This document shows positions 16,120 to 24,592 of a stretch of 64,000 nucleotides of DNA, in pieces; within the stretch, counting starts at the first letter, position 1; the number at the start of each line of letters is the position of its first letter. The DNA lies in assembly GCA_038206355.1 (NCBI GenBank), contig JBBRAY010000001.1, positions 62,001 to 126,000 on the forward strand, written 5' to 3'. A program made the position numbers and the translations under genes. Source of the stretch: JAPLDB01 sp038206355 (lineage in GTDB: Bacteria; Bacteroidota; Bacteroidia; AKYH767-A; 2013-40CM-41-45). The notes beneath the pieces are model-generated. The model saw nothing but the letters and a program-made list of their open reading frames with translations, did not search any database and had not been told where the DNA came from.

Positions 16120-18015
16120 ATGCATAGGCCAATATTATTTCTGGGAATTATACTAACCATACTGATTTTTATCAGCGACATTTTTCTTCCCGCCAAACTG
16201 CACCTGGAATTTATTTACGCCCTCGTTATTCTGCTCTCTATCTGGACGCCGGGTAACAGGAGCACTTTTGATGCGGGAATTGTTATGTCGGCCCTCATCG
16301 TCATAGGATACTACCTCAACGACCATAAAGGAATTGGTGACAATGAAATTTCCACCATTGTCATACCGGCATTGTCGGTTTGGGCATTTGTATATATAAT
16401 CGTCCGGTTCAAAATGGAACAGGAAAAGTCAAAAGTGAGCGACGAACACCTCAACGCCATGTTCATCAATGCTACGGAAGGAATGATCATCAGCAATGTG
16501 AAGGGAGTAATCGTAATGGCAAACCCACACTCCGAAAAAATGTTTGGATATGAAAAAGGGCAAGTGAAAGGCATGACCATTGAACAACTCGTCCCTTCGA
16601 GATATTCTGCAAAACATGTCCATCACCGCAATAAGTATTATGGAGAAATGAAAACCAGACCAATGGGAAAGGGAATGTCTCTCTTTGCTCAGCGTAAAGA
16701 TGCTACTGAATTTCCTGTGGAGATAAGCCTGAGTAATTTTCAGATCAAAGACGAACAATTTATCATCAGTTTTATCATTGATATTACAGAAAGAAAAAAA
16801 CAGGAAGAACTTGTAATCAAAGCCAATACTGAGCTTGAAGTCCGGGTGGATGAAAGGACGAAGGAATTGGCGATGGCAAATGAAAACCTTAAAACGGAAA
16901 TGGACGAACGCTCGCGCATGGAGGAAGCACTTCGTGACAGCGAGCGGCTGTACAATACCATGGCACATAATTTTCCCAATGGATGGATAGAAATTGTTGA
17001 CGCCAATCTGAGGCGCGTATTTTTTGACGGAAAAGAATTACAGGAACTGGGAATTGACAGACATGAATTTCTTGGAAAATCAAAACTGGAAAAAACACTA
17101 CTGCCTGTTACAGATGAAATAAAAGAAAAACTCGCCAAAGTCTTTGAATGGCAAAGCGCTAATTTTGACGTGGAGTTGATGTCGAGAATTTACGAGGTGA
17201 ATGCAGTGCCCTTGCCCGACATGAAAGGAATTGTAAAGGAAATATTACTCGTTGTGCAAAACGTCACTGACGTGAGAAGGGCAGATTATGAAACCCGTGA
17301 AGCGCTGAATAAAGAAAAACAGCTCAATGACCTCAAATCGAAATTCGTTTCCATTGCATCCCATGAATTCCGGACACCACTGAGTACAATACTTTCATCG
17401 GTCACGCTTGCAGAAAAGTATTCCGCAACAAGCGATGAGGAAAAACGTGCAAAACATTTTGAACGGATCAAATCATCAGTAAAAAATCTTACCGAAATCC
17501 TCAACGATTTTCTTTCTCTCGAAAAACTTGAAGCCGGAAAAATTGAGTGCAGTCCTGATGAGTTCGACATTGTAGTTTTTGCCGAAGACATTAAAGAACA
17601 AATGCAGACGCTTACTAAACCCGGACAGCAGATCATTTATTTGCATCAGGGTAGTGTAAACGTGGTGACGCTCGACAAACAACTGTTGCGCAACATTTGT
17701 ATCAACCTCATCGGCAATGCCATCAAATATTCTCCCGAAGGAAAAGTCATCGAGTTTACAACCGGTGTAAACGGTGAAATAAAAATTTCAGTGAAAGACC
17801 AGGGAATAGGAATTCCTGAAAGTGACAAGCAGCACTTGTTTGAACGATTCTTCCGTGCCCGGAATGTAACAGCAATCCAGGGAACCGGCCTGGGACTAAA
17901 TATTGTGAACCGCTACATCAAACTTATGAATGGAAAAATGGAATTTACCAGCACAGAAAATGTTGGCAGTGAGTTCATCGTGAAATTTAACAACCTGAAT
18001 GCTCAGGGGATATAA
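16120..18015 (+). CDS. Membrane PAS sensor histidine kinase
   Basis: A 631-residue kinase. Four membrane helices fill residues 5-100, with almost no periplasmic loop. A PAS domain follows ('INATEGMIISNVKGVIVMAN', about 110-235), then a coiled coil with 'ELEVRVDERTKELAMANENL', a second PAS-like region and a HisKA domain with 'SIASHEFRTPLSTIL' (His about 415). The HATPase domain shows 'NLIGNAIKYSPEGK', 'DQGIGIP' and 'GTGLGLNI'. The next gene, 17 bases on, is a receiver-Crp fusion and surely its partner. The helix bundle suggests it senses a membrane or redox state rather than a soluble ligand. Confidence 0.92.
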   Translation: MHRPILFLGIILTILIFISDIFLPAKLHLEFIYALVILLSIWTPGNRSTFDAGIVMSALIVIGYYLNDHKGIGDNEISTIVIPALSVWAFVYIIVRFKMEQEKSKVSDEHLNAMFINATEGMIISNVKGVIVMANPHSEKMFGYEKGQVKGMTIEQLVPSRYSAKHVHHRNKYYGEMKTRPMGKGMSLFAQRKDATEFPVEISLSNFQIKDEQFIISFIIDITERKKQEELVIKANTELEVRVDERTKELAMANENLKTEMDERSRMEEALRDSERLYNTMAHNFPNGWIEIVDANLRRVFFDGKELQELGIDRHEFLGKSKLEKTLLPVTDEIKEKLAKVFEWQSANFDVELMSRIYEVNAVPLPDMKGIVKEILLVVQNVTDVRRADYETREALNKEKQLNDLKSKFVSIASHEFRTPLSTILSSVTLAEKYSATSDEEKRAKHFERIKSSVKNLTEILNDFLSLEKLEAGKIECSPDEFDIVVFAEDIKEQMQTLTKPGQQIIYLHQGSVNVVTLDKQLLRNICINLIGNAIKYSPEGKVIEFTTGVNGEIKISVKDQGIGIPESDKQHLFERFFRARNVTAIQGTGLGLNIVNRYIKLMNGKMEFTSTENVGSEFIVKFNNLNAQGI

Positions 18016-18032
18016 CTTCTAATAACCAGATT

Positions 18033-19076
18033 ATGAAAACCATTCTTCTAATTGAAGACAACAAGGACATTAGAGAGAATATTGCAGAAATTCTTGAACT
18101 TGCCAGCTATCGCGTGATCTCTGCTCCAAATGGAAAAGTAGGAGTTGAACTTGCAGCCAAAGAAATTCCTGACCTTATTCTCTGTGACATCATGATGCCT
18201 GAACTCGACGGCTACGGCGTACTGTATATGCTTTCGAAAAAACCTGAAACCTCCGGAATACCTTTTATTTTCCTTACCGCTAAAACTGAAAAGACTGACA
18301 TCAGGAAAGGGATGAGTATGGGCGCCGATGACTACCTCACGAAACCCTTTGAGGAAATGGAATTGCTCAATGCCATTGAAGTCCGCCTGAAAAAAAGCGA
18401 ATCATTCAAAAAAGAATTTTCAAAAAATGTAGAAGGGCTGAATGAATTCCTTAACCAGGCAAAGGGGTTCGATGAAATGAATAAGCTTTCCAATGACCGC
18501 AGGATGCACCAGTTCAAAAAGAAAGAAGTGGTTTACATGGAAGGCGATGAACCGACTTCTCTTGTATTCATCAACAAAGGTCAGGTCAAAACATTTAAAA
18601 CAAATGAACAGGGTAAAGAACTGATTACCGGCCTTCACAAAGAAGGTGAATTCATTGGCTATACCGATCTCATCGAGGGTACTGAATTCCGTGAAAGTGC
18701 TGAAGCGATGGAGAATGCAGAAGTGTGCTTCATTCCCAAACAGGATTTTTTCTCTTTGATTTATTCCAACAGAGATGTAGCCGCTCGTTTCATCAAAATG
18801 CTGTCGAACAATTTAAATGAAATGGAAGTACGCCTGCTCAATCTTGCTTACAACTCAGTGCGGAAGCGCGTTGCAGAAGCACTGCTTACCATTCAGAAAC
18901 GAAATAATAAAAATAATTTCGCCATCAGTCGTGAGGATCTCGCCAGCATGGTGGGAACAGCAACTGAAAGTGTAATACGGACACTGAGTGATTTCAAAGA
19001 TGAAAAACTGATTGACATCAAAGACAAACAAATTGAATTATTAAATCCGGCGAAATTGTCTTCGTTGAAAAATTAA
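18033..19076 (+). CDS. Receiver-Crp/Fnr fusion transcription regulator
   Basis: A 347-residue regulator. Residues 1-122 are a receiver ('LLIEDNKDIRENIAEIL', phospho-Asp in 'LILCDIMMPELDG' about 53, Thr in 'FLTAKTE', Lys in 'YLTKPFEE'). A linker and a cNMP-binding-like beta-roll (about 155-245, 'VVYMEGDEPTSLVFINKG') lead to a Crp helix-turn-helix (about 275-335, 'ISREDLASMVGTATESVIRT'). The few cysteines do not form an FNR iron-sulfur cluster, so phosphorylation by the upstream kinase is the probable switch. TGA-N6-TCA sites near its own operon and 5 kb upstream are candidate targets. Confidence 0.92.
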   Translation: MKTILLIEDNKDIRENIAEILELASYRVISAPNGKVGVELAAKEIPDLILCDIMMPELDGYGVLYMLSKKPETSGIPFIFLTAKTEKTDIRKGMSMGADDYLTKPFEEMELLNAIEVRLKKSESFKKEFSKNVEGLNEFLNQAKGFDEMNKLSNDRRMHQFKKKEVVYMEGDEPTSLVFINKGQVKTFKTNEQGKELITGLHKEGEFIGYTDLIEGTEFRESAEAMENAEVCFIPKQDFFSLIYSNRDVAARFIKMLSNNLNEMEVRLLNLAYNSVRKRVAEALLTIQKRNNKNNFAISREDLASMVGTATESVIRTLSDFKDEKLIDIKDKQIELLNPAKLSSLKN

Positions 19077-19491
19077 ACCTGCGCAGAATGCACCTCACCC
19101 TGAAAAAGGCGGGAAATAGAATCACAAATTGCCACAGATGTGGTAACTGACGCTGCTTTGTTGCCCGTTGCTGCTAAACCTTGCTGCGCGCCTGCATCCT
19201 GTGACATAGCAATCACGGAAATCTAAAATGCCGGCAGACTAAAAATATTTTTTTTCATTGGAATAACATTTTATGATGTCTTAATATGAGTGCATCTGGT
19301 TACAGCCATCAGGACTTTGCTTACTGAACCGAGCTACTAAAATTATTAAAATTCAAATCACAAATGACTAATATTACAATTAATGTAACAACTTAGTGTA
19401 TTACCGGAATAATTCAGGGAAAGGAATAATCCTGTACAAATTGTCAGTACATTACTGATGGTACAAAAATGGAAGATATCAAATCACAATT
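19077..19491. other. Intergenic region before dnaJ with two small palindromes
   Basis: No gene is visible in these 415 bases. TTACA-N5-TGTAA lies at 19374-19388 and CAGTA-CAT-TACTG at 19445-19457, the latter inside a wider TGTAC...GTACA symmetry. Either may be an operator for the dnaJ-thioredoxin operon. No good TAnnTTTG box was found close to the ATG at 19492. Confidence 0.35.
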
Positions 19492-20388
19492 ATGGAGTAC
19501 AAAGACTATTATAAAATCCTTGGCGTTAACAAGAAAGCAAGTCAGGACGAAATAAAAAAAGCATTTCGCAAACTGGCTGTGAAATATCACCCCGATAAAA
19601 CAAAGGGCGATAAAGCATCTGAAGAAAAATTCAAGGAAGCCAATGAGGCCAATGAGGTGCTGGGCAATCCTGAGAAAAGAAAGAAATATGACGATCTTGG
19701 ACAAAACTGGAATCAGTTCCGGCCTTCAGAAGAACAGGCGGGCAGACAGAGCCGTTCGTATCAGGGTCAACAGGGATACGGTTTTGGCGGAGAGGATTTT
19801 TCTGATTTCTTCGAACAGTTTTTCAGAAGTTCATCCGGTGGACAGCAATTTTCACGAAGTGAATTTCAGAGTCCGGGTCACGACCTTCGCCTCGATATAG
19901 ACATTACGCTGGATGAAGCATACCATGGTACAACCAGACAATTCGTAGTGGACGGGGAAACGCTGCAGATAAAACTGAAGCCCGGAATGTATGACGGACA
20001 GCAGATAAAGATCAAAGGTAAAGGCGGCAAAGGCAGAGGAAACGGTGCGAGGGGCGACATCTACGGATTCGTTCACATACAGAAACACCGGCGATATACA
20101 GTAAGCAAAAATGATTTGCATTGCGTAGTAGATGTTGACTTGTACACGGCTTTACTCGGAGGAAAAACAACAGTGGAAACGCTGAAGGGCAAGATCAGTA
20201 TGAATATTACGGCAGAAACAGAAAACGGAAAAGTGTTGCGCATGAAAAATATGGGTATGCCTTTTTACAATGAGCCGGGAAAATTCGGTGACCTGTATGC
20301 AAAAGTCAACATCATCATGCCCAAAAACCTCTCAGAAAAAGAAACAGAATTATTCAAACAACTTTCAGAAATCAGAAATAAAAATTAA
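19492..20388 (+). CDS. CbpA-type DnaJ co-chaperone
   Basis: A 298-residue J-protein. The J domain is residues 1-70 with the HPD motif at 33-35 in 'KYHPDKTKG'. A Gly/Phe/Gln-rich linker (about 70-120, 'QGQQGYGFGGEDFSDFFEQF') and the C-terminal substrate-binding domains (about 130-295, 'LRLDIDITLDEAYHGTTRQF', 'IKIKGKGGKGRG') follow. There is no Cys-rich zinc domain, so it is the CbpA class, not DnaJ proper. It would stimulate DnaK in the cytoplasm. The thioredoxin gene begins 6 bases after its stop, so the two form an operon. Confidence 0.92.
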   Translation: MEYKDYYKILGVNKKASQDEIKKAFRKLAVKYHPDKTKGDKASEEKFKEANEANEVLGNPEKRKKYDDLGQNWNQFRPSEEQAGRQSRSYQGQQGYGFGGEDFSDFFEQFFRSSSGGQQFSRSEFQSPGHDLRLDIDITLDEAYHGTTRQFVVDGETLQIKLKPGMYDGQQIKIKGKGGKGRGNGARGDIYGFVHIQKHRRYTVSKNDLHCVVDVDLYTALLGGKTTVETLKGKISMNITAETENGKVLRMKNMGMPFYNEPGKFGDLYAKVNIIMPKNLSEKETELFKQLSEIRNKN

Positions 20389-20394
20389 TCAGTC

Positions 20395-20694
20395 ATGTCA
20401 AAATTTTCAGAATTAATCAATGGAGATACCCCGGTTCTCGTCGACTTTTCAGCCGAATGGTGCGGACCTTGCAAGATGCTTGCTCCAATCCTTAAGGAAG
20501 TGGCCGGGAAGGTTGGCGAAAAAGTAAAAATAATTAAAGTGGATATCGATAAAAATCCGGAAGCCGCGCGGGCATATCATGTGCAGTCTGTACCCACCAT
20601 GATACTTTTCAAAAAAGGTGAAATCAAATGGCGGCAATCGGGCGTGATGCAGGCGGGGCAGCTATCGGATGTGTTGATGGGGTTTGTGAAGTGA
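20395..20694 (+). CDS. trxA: Thioredoxin
   Basis: A 99-residue thioredoxin with the active site 'EWCGPCKML' (Cys23 and Cys26), the cis-Pro in 'SVPTMILFKKGE' and the usual 'KVDIDKNPEAARAYHVQS'. Length and motifs match a classical cytoplasmic thioredoxin with no signal peptide. It reduces disulfides in client proteins. It sits 6 bases behind the CbpA-like gene, so folding and thiol repair are probably co-expressed. Confidence 0.95.
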   Translation: MSKFSELINGDTPVLVDFSAEWCGPCKMLAPILKEVAGKVGEKVKIIKVDIDKNPEAARAYHVQSVPTMILFKKGEIKWRQSGVMQAGQLSDVLMGFVK

Positions 20695-20781
20695 ACTGCG
20701 CTCAATTTATTTTTGAACTTCCGAGGTAAATCCGAAGTATAGATTTTCAAATGAATCCGTAAATGCCGATTATTCAATAAA

Positions 20782-21594
20782 TCAATCAATAATAAACTTT
20801 ACGCTTGAATGTTTTTCCCTTGAAATGATCTGGAGTAAATAAATTCCTTCCTTTAACTCACCCTGATCCAATTGGAATCGGGTTTCATTTGCTTCAGTCC
20901 ATTGATGGCACTTTAACTGACCAAGCGTATTATAAATTCTAAGCTCAGCCTTTTCATAACCGGACGGAATTAAAATTGTTGAAGAACCATGAAACGGGTT
21001 TGGAGAAATCTTAATTGTGCTTTTATATCGTGTTGGTTCATTTGAAGAAACAATACAACCTGAAATCGAATTCGGATAATGGAAGCCGGAATCAGTTGAC
21101 TTACATTGCAATTCATCATTTCCCGAAAGGCCCATATAACTTGTTGGTGCGAAGAGATAAGTTGTACTTCCGATGCCTTCTATCCAGCGATCAAATGTGT
21201 TGAACCAGAGTCTGCGGTGAAAACCGTCAGAACACAAAACAGAATCAACGTCAATAACATAAACGGCAGGGTAACCTGAACTGTCATTGAAAGAATTAAA
21301 TAATGTGTCCCCGAGATTTAAATTAAAATCATACAAGACATATTCAATTGAACCGGTATCAGGTATAAAATAAATTACTTTCCCACTATCCCTGATACTG
21401 CCTGAATTACACCAGCCACTCGCACCGCATCCATAAATCCGCATGTAGTTTAAATTCGATATTGTAGTGTCCCCGTTAATCCAATATCCGCCAATACCTG
21501 TTGGTTGGTGAAAATCATTGTAATAACGATATTCCCAGGATGTATTTGTAGTTGGAAAGGGGTGATAAAGTGAGGCCTGTGAATTTGCCATCAA
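20782..21594 (-). CDS. T9SS-sorted exported protein with damaged start
   Basis: About 270 residues ending in a T9SS sorting domain (last 80 residues: 'KISPNPFHGSSTILIP', 'LRIYNTLGQL', 'KEGIYLLQIISREK'). The body has no recognised domain. The upstream frame encodes a good signal peptide core (FFLIAISLSLMANSQ), but the only ATG in place (21633-21631) is followed at once by TAA (21630-21628). The annotated start at 21594 (TTG, then ATG) would lose the signal peptide. The gene is therefore either a fresh pseudogene with a nonsense second codon, read from a rare start codon, or affected by a base error. Confidence 0.65.
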   Translation of the reverse strand: MMANSQASLYHPFPTTNTSWEYRYYNDFHQPTGIGGYWINGDTTISNLNYMRIYGCGASGWCNSGSIRDSGKVIYFIPDTGSIEYVLYDFNLNLGDTLFNSFNDSSGYPAVYVIDVDSVLCSDGFHRRLWFNTFDRWIEGIGSTTYLFAPTSYMGLSGNDELQCKSTDSGFHYPNSISGCIVSSNEPTRYKSTIKISPNPFHGSSTILIPSGYEKAELRIYNTLGQLKCHQWTEANETRFQLDQGELKEGIYLLQIISREKHSSVKFIID

Positions 21595-21721
21595 CGATAA
21601 AGAAATTGCTATAAGAAAAAATTGTGCTTACATTATTGTGATTGTTTTTGAACTGATAAAGCTAACAAAAAAATCCCCACAAATTATTCATTTGCAGAGG
21701 CTTAAATTTGAATTTGCTGTT

Positions 21722-21772
21722 CCCCTAAAGCGAAAATCCTGACTTTCGGGTCAGGATTTTCTGCTTTAGGGG
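21722..21772 (-). terminator. Long hairpin directly behind tRNA-Gln
   Basis: CCCCTAAAGC (21722-21731) pairs with GCTTTAGGGG (21763-21772), and AAAATCCTGA (21733-21742) with TCAGGATTTT (21751-21760), around loop CTTTCGGG. The stem has 20 pairs with one small asymmetric bulge and abuts the 3' base of the tRNA. It likely ends tRNA transcription or guides 3' processing. Confidence 0.6.
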
Positions 21773-21845
21773 TTGTCCTGCCAGGGCTCGAACCTGGACT
21801 TTCTTGAATCAAAATCAAGCGTGTTGCCAGTTACACCACAGGACA
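21773..21845 (-). tRNA. tRNA-Gln (anticodon TTG)
   Basis: A 73-base cloverleaf on the minus strand. The acceptor stem is TGTCCTG/CAGGACA, the D arm GTGT...ACAC, the anticodon stem CTTGA/TCAAG with loop TTTTGAT (anticodon TTG), and the T arm CCAGG-TTCGAGC-CCTGG. The discriminator is A. The genome does not encode CCA (it reads CCC). A Gln tRNA reading CAA codons. Confidence 0.93.
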
Positions 21846-21949
21846 ATTTTCGGGACGGCAAAAGTATAAGAATTTATCATTTGAACAACCATCTTTCATG
21901 GATTTACGGCTTTTGTATCAAATATTACCTCTTACATTTTACATCGTAC

Positions 21950-22723
21950 CTATTTTCCGGCTACTACAAATATATCCCAACAGTCGTCAAGATTCTCCTT
22001 CTGAAGGTAAAAATCCTTTGTGGAGATATCAGCAGTCTGGGATACTTTTTCTTTTAACTTATTCCGCATCAGACTCGTAATCCAGTTGTACGGGACAAAT
22101 AGAATCTTTGCCGGTAAAATCTTATGCAGTCCGAAGATGTCAAACTTCAATATCATCCGCACGAACTTTCCGTTTTCCTCGTAATATTTCCGCACCCGTT
22201 CATTGGCATTCAGTCCCTGTAATTCAAAATTTTTCGTCAGCGTGGATACTTCTGTATCCATCTCTGCAAAAGTATATTCATGGATGTGAAACGGATTTCT
22301 TGCAAGCGACCGCTTAATGTTCGGAGTCGTAATCAATACCTTACCTCCCGGCTTTACGATGCGAAGACATTCCTTTGTAAATTCTCTGCGTGCATGGATG
22401 TGCTCGATGAACTGAAATGAAGTAACCACGTCAAATGAATTGTCCTCAAATGGCAACGGTGGAATACTTCCCTGAACAAAATTCAGATTTTTAACGGATG
22501 CATATTCTTTTTTGTTAGCGTCAATCGTTTCTGCATCGTAATCAATTCCTGTTATTTCATATGCATAATTAGCCATATAAGCTGCACCATATCCCAGTCC
22601 GCAACCGGTATCAAGTACTTTTTTACCGGTAATCATCGGAATGCACCACTCATAAGCATACTGGCATCGCTGATAGGTAACGTTATTGGCCTCGTCTTTC
22701 AGGGCGCGCTCATGTGAACTCAT
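21950..22723 (-). CDS. Class I SAM-dependent methyltransferase
   Basis: A 257-residue methyltransferase of the Methyltransf_11 kind. Motif I is 'VLDTGCGLGYGAAYMA' (about 36-51), the acidic residue after strand 2 is in 'ITGIDYDAETID', and motif IV/post-I blocks are 'FDVVTSFQFIEHI' and 'RIVKPGGKVLITTPN'. Such proteins often act in surface polysaccharide or quinone/lipid pathways; neighbours give no clue. A good promoter (22744-22774) lies upstream. The substrate is unknown. Confidence 0.88.
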   Translation of the reverse strand: MSSHERALKDEANNVTYQRCQYAYEWCIPMITGKKVLDTGCGLGYGAAYMANYAYEITGIDYDAETIDANKKEYASVKNLNFVQGSIPPLPFEDNSFDVVTSFQFIEHIHARREFTKECLRIVKPGGKVLITTPNIKRSLARNPFHIHEYTFAEMDTEVSTLTKNFELQGLNANERVRKYYEENGKFVRMILKFDIFGLHKILPAKILFVPYNWITSLMRNKLKEKVSQTADISTKDFYLQKENLDDCWDIFVVAGK

Positions 22724-22743
22724 AGTCTGGTTTTTAAGGGCTG

Positions 22744-22774
22744 CAAACCAACATGAATTTTTTCAATATTCAAA
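22744..22774 (-). promoter_or_regulatory. Promoter of the lone methyltransferase
   Basis: The minus strand reads TTTG (22774-22771), 19 bases, then TTGGTTTG (22751-22744), one mismatch from TAnnTTTG. The ATG at 22723 lies 21 bases further. Spacing is exactly the Bacteroidota optimum. Confidence 0.45.
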
Positions 22775-22785
22775 GTAGAAGGAGG

Positions 22786-22816
22786 TACGAAGTACGAATT
22801 GTTACGAATATACGAA
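22786..22816. repeat. Short TACGAA cluster
   Basis: TACGAA occurs four times, at 22786, 22793, 22803 and 22811, mixed with TACGAAT variants. Related strings (GTACGAATATCG) appear about 200 bases further on. It is degenerate extragenic repeat material with no gene in 22775-23162. Confidence 0.4.
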
Positions 22817-22946
22817 GTAAGAATCTGACCACTACTTATAATGATCTGAGGTCTATTCGATTCATCGCATACCTTTCATGGCGGAAGTGCAGTAATTTCA
22901 CTTTTCAAAAAAATTCATCTTCCGCAATAAAGACTTAATCATGTCC

Positions 22947-22984
22947 GTCATTCCGACCCAGCCTTAAGCGGGGGAGGAATCTCT
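22947..22984. repeat. GTCATTCCGA...GGAATCTC extragenic repeat
   Basis: The segment starts GTCATTCCGACCCAGCCT and ends GGGGGAGGAATCTC. Intergenic strings of the form GTCATTCCGA...GAGGAATCT are very common in Bacteroidota genomes and can fold back on themselves (ATTCC/GGAAT). Confidence 0.5.
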
Positions 22985-23162
22985 TTAAATGAAAGAAGAA
23001 CTAATAATTACCCATCGCTTTTGTACGAATATCGAAAGTTTACGATTTAAAGAATGATTGCCGGGGATTGGGACGAATATGTGGTAATAGTCTAAGTGCA
23101 CATCTCATCCCGATAGCTGTCGGAACTCATGTCTCTTTCCTCTCGTCTCTTGCCCCTCTTCT

Positions 23163-24302
23163 TCAATGTGAAATGATCAGTCGCTGTGTTTGAATCGCTT
23201 TATTGTTTTCAAACAACCGGCAGAAGTAAATGCCTTCAGGTAAATCAGCAGTTTCCATACTCAGCAATCCTGTTACCTCATTCACCTTTGCTTCCCTGAT
23301 GCTGTTTCCTGCAATGTCGAAAAGCTGAATGGTAGAATTTGTATTCTCAGTATTAGAAACATTAAAATTTACAGAGGCATTGGCCGGATTCGGATAAGCG
23401 GTAATTTTTTTATCAGAAGAAATATTGATGTGCTCAATGGTTGTTGTCATGTCAACAATCCATTGACTAAGATCCACTGAATAAATACTATTACCCGAGC
23501 CATTGCTTTCATCAGTCATATACACATGGTTGATGTCCTTGAATGCAAGGGCTTCCTTCTGTGTCCACGATCCGGAAATATTGATTTGCTTGTGCGTACC
23601 GTTAAAAATATTCACTCCCGTCCAGTTGGTGAAAATATGAATATGACTGTTGGTGCTGATGACTACCGCAGAAGCATCTGAATTAATATCTGCTGATGTA
23701 ATCCTGTCGTTGGTATAAAAACTATCAACGAGCGTAGCCACGTACGAACCGGGCTGATCAGGAATGGTATAAAGTTTTGTATATCCTACAGCACTGCCAT
23801 CAGCCTTGGTGAAAATATACAACAACCCGTTCCGGTGAAAAAATCCTTCTGCATCATAGTTCATCCATGGTGATGGAAAGCAATTCTGATCCGGATAAGT
23901 GAAATTAATAACGTTTGCAGTTACAGATGTGCCGGAAATATTTTTCGGATGATTGATCCTGTAAATATGAAGATTCGTTCGGTTACATGAGTTGTTGCCA
24001 AAATCACCTATGTAAAGATAGTTCCGCGCAAAGTCATGCGTTAAATCTTCCCAGTCATTATTGGTGGCCCCGTTTACAGTTATCGTTTTTGTAATCGCGC
24101 CAGAATTGCTCAGCTTATATATATGGTTGTCTCCATATCCATCGTTATGCGACCAGAAGCCATTACTGCCTGTATAATCCAGTCCGGAACTTTCATTGAG
24201 TGATGACGGAAGCGATGCTACCAGTATTGGGGTAATGCTCGTGGCGCCTGCAGCTATTGTAATAAATAGCGCAGTAAATAAGGTAAAGGTGTGTTTATTC
24301 AT
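23163..24302 (-). CDS. T9SS-sorted protein with propeller-like body
   Basis: From the ATG at 24302 (MNKHTFTLF...) the protein is 379 residues with a signal peptide of about 20 residues. An in-frame start 24 bases upstream is less likely because the signal peptide begins at the chosen Met. The body has repeated blocks such as 'SGLDYTGSNGFWSHNDGYGD', 'NDWEDLTHDFARNYLYIGDFG' and 'YDAEGFFHRNGLLYIFTKAD', as in proteins of the SdiA-regulated/phytase-like propeller type. The last 80 residues are a sorting domain ('AYPNPANASVNFNVS', 'LPEGIYFCRLFENN'). It is probably secreted or surface-bound. Enzymatic activity cannot be claimed. Confidence 0.8.
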   Translation of the reverse strand: MNKHTFTLFTALFITIAAGATSITPILVASLPSSLNESSGLDYTGSNGFWSHNDGYGDNHIYKLSNSGAITKTITVNGATNNDWEDLTHDFARNYLYIGDFGNNSCNRTNLHIYRINHPKNISGTSVTANVINFTYPDQNCFPSPWMNYDAEGFFHRNGLLYIFTKADGSAVGYTKLYTIPDQPGSYVATLVDSFYTNDRITSADINSDASAVVISTNSHIHIFTNWTGVNIFNGTHKQINISGSWTQKEALAFKDINHVYMTDESNGSGNSIYSVDLSQWIVDMTTTIEHINISSDKKITAYPNPANASVNFNVSNTENTNSTIQLFDIAGNSIREAKVNEVTGLLSMETADLPEGIYFCRLFENNKAIQTQRLIISH

Positions 24303-24592
24303 TGTATTTGCTTTTCTATAAGTCACTGATAGAGAAGCAATCTATAGCGCGGCGAATGTAATAATTTTTTAATATTACAAAAATCCAACACCTGTAATGT
24401 AATGTTCAAAAAGTGAGTAAGATTTTGGATAAACCCTGAAGAAGAATTACGTACTTAGTCCGGTTTCGCATGAATTTCAGGATCATTTTGAAAACTTTCT
24501 TCCCGAATATTCAGGTGATTTCCAGAATCTATTCGCGGTTGGGAAATCGCATGTTGATCAATTTTTACATTCATCATTTCAATTAAATAATC

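Noticed and set aside
18033..19076. An oxygen-sensing FNR with an iron-sulfur cluster
   Set aside because: The protein has too few cysteines, and they are not in the N-terminal cluster spacing; it has a receiver domain instead.
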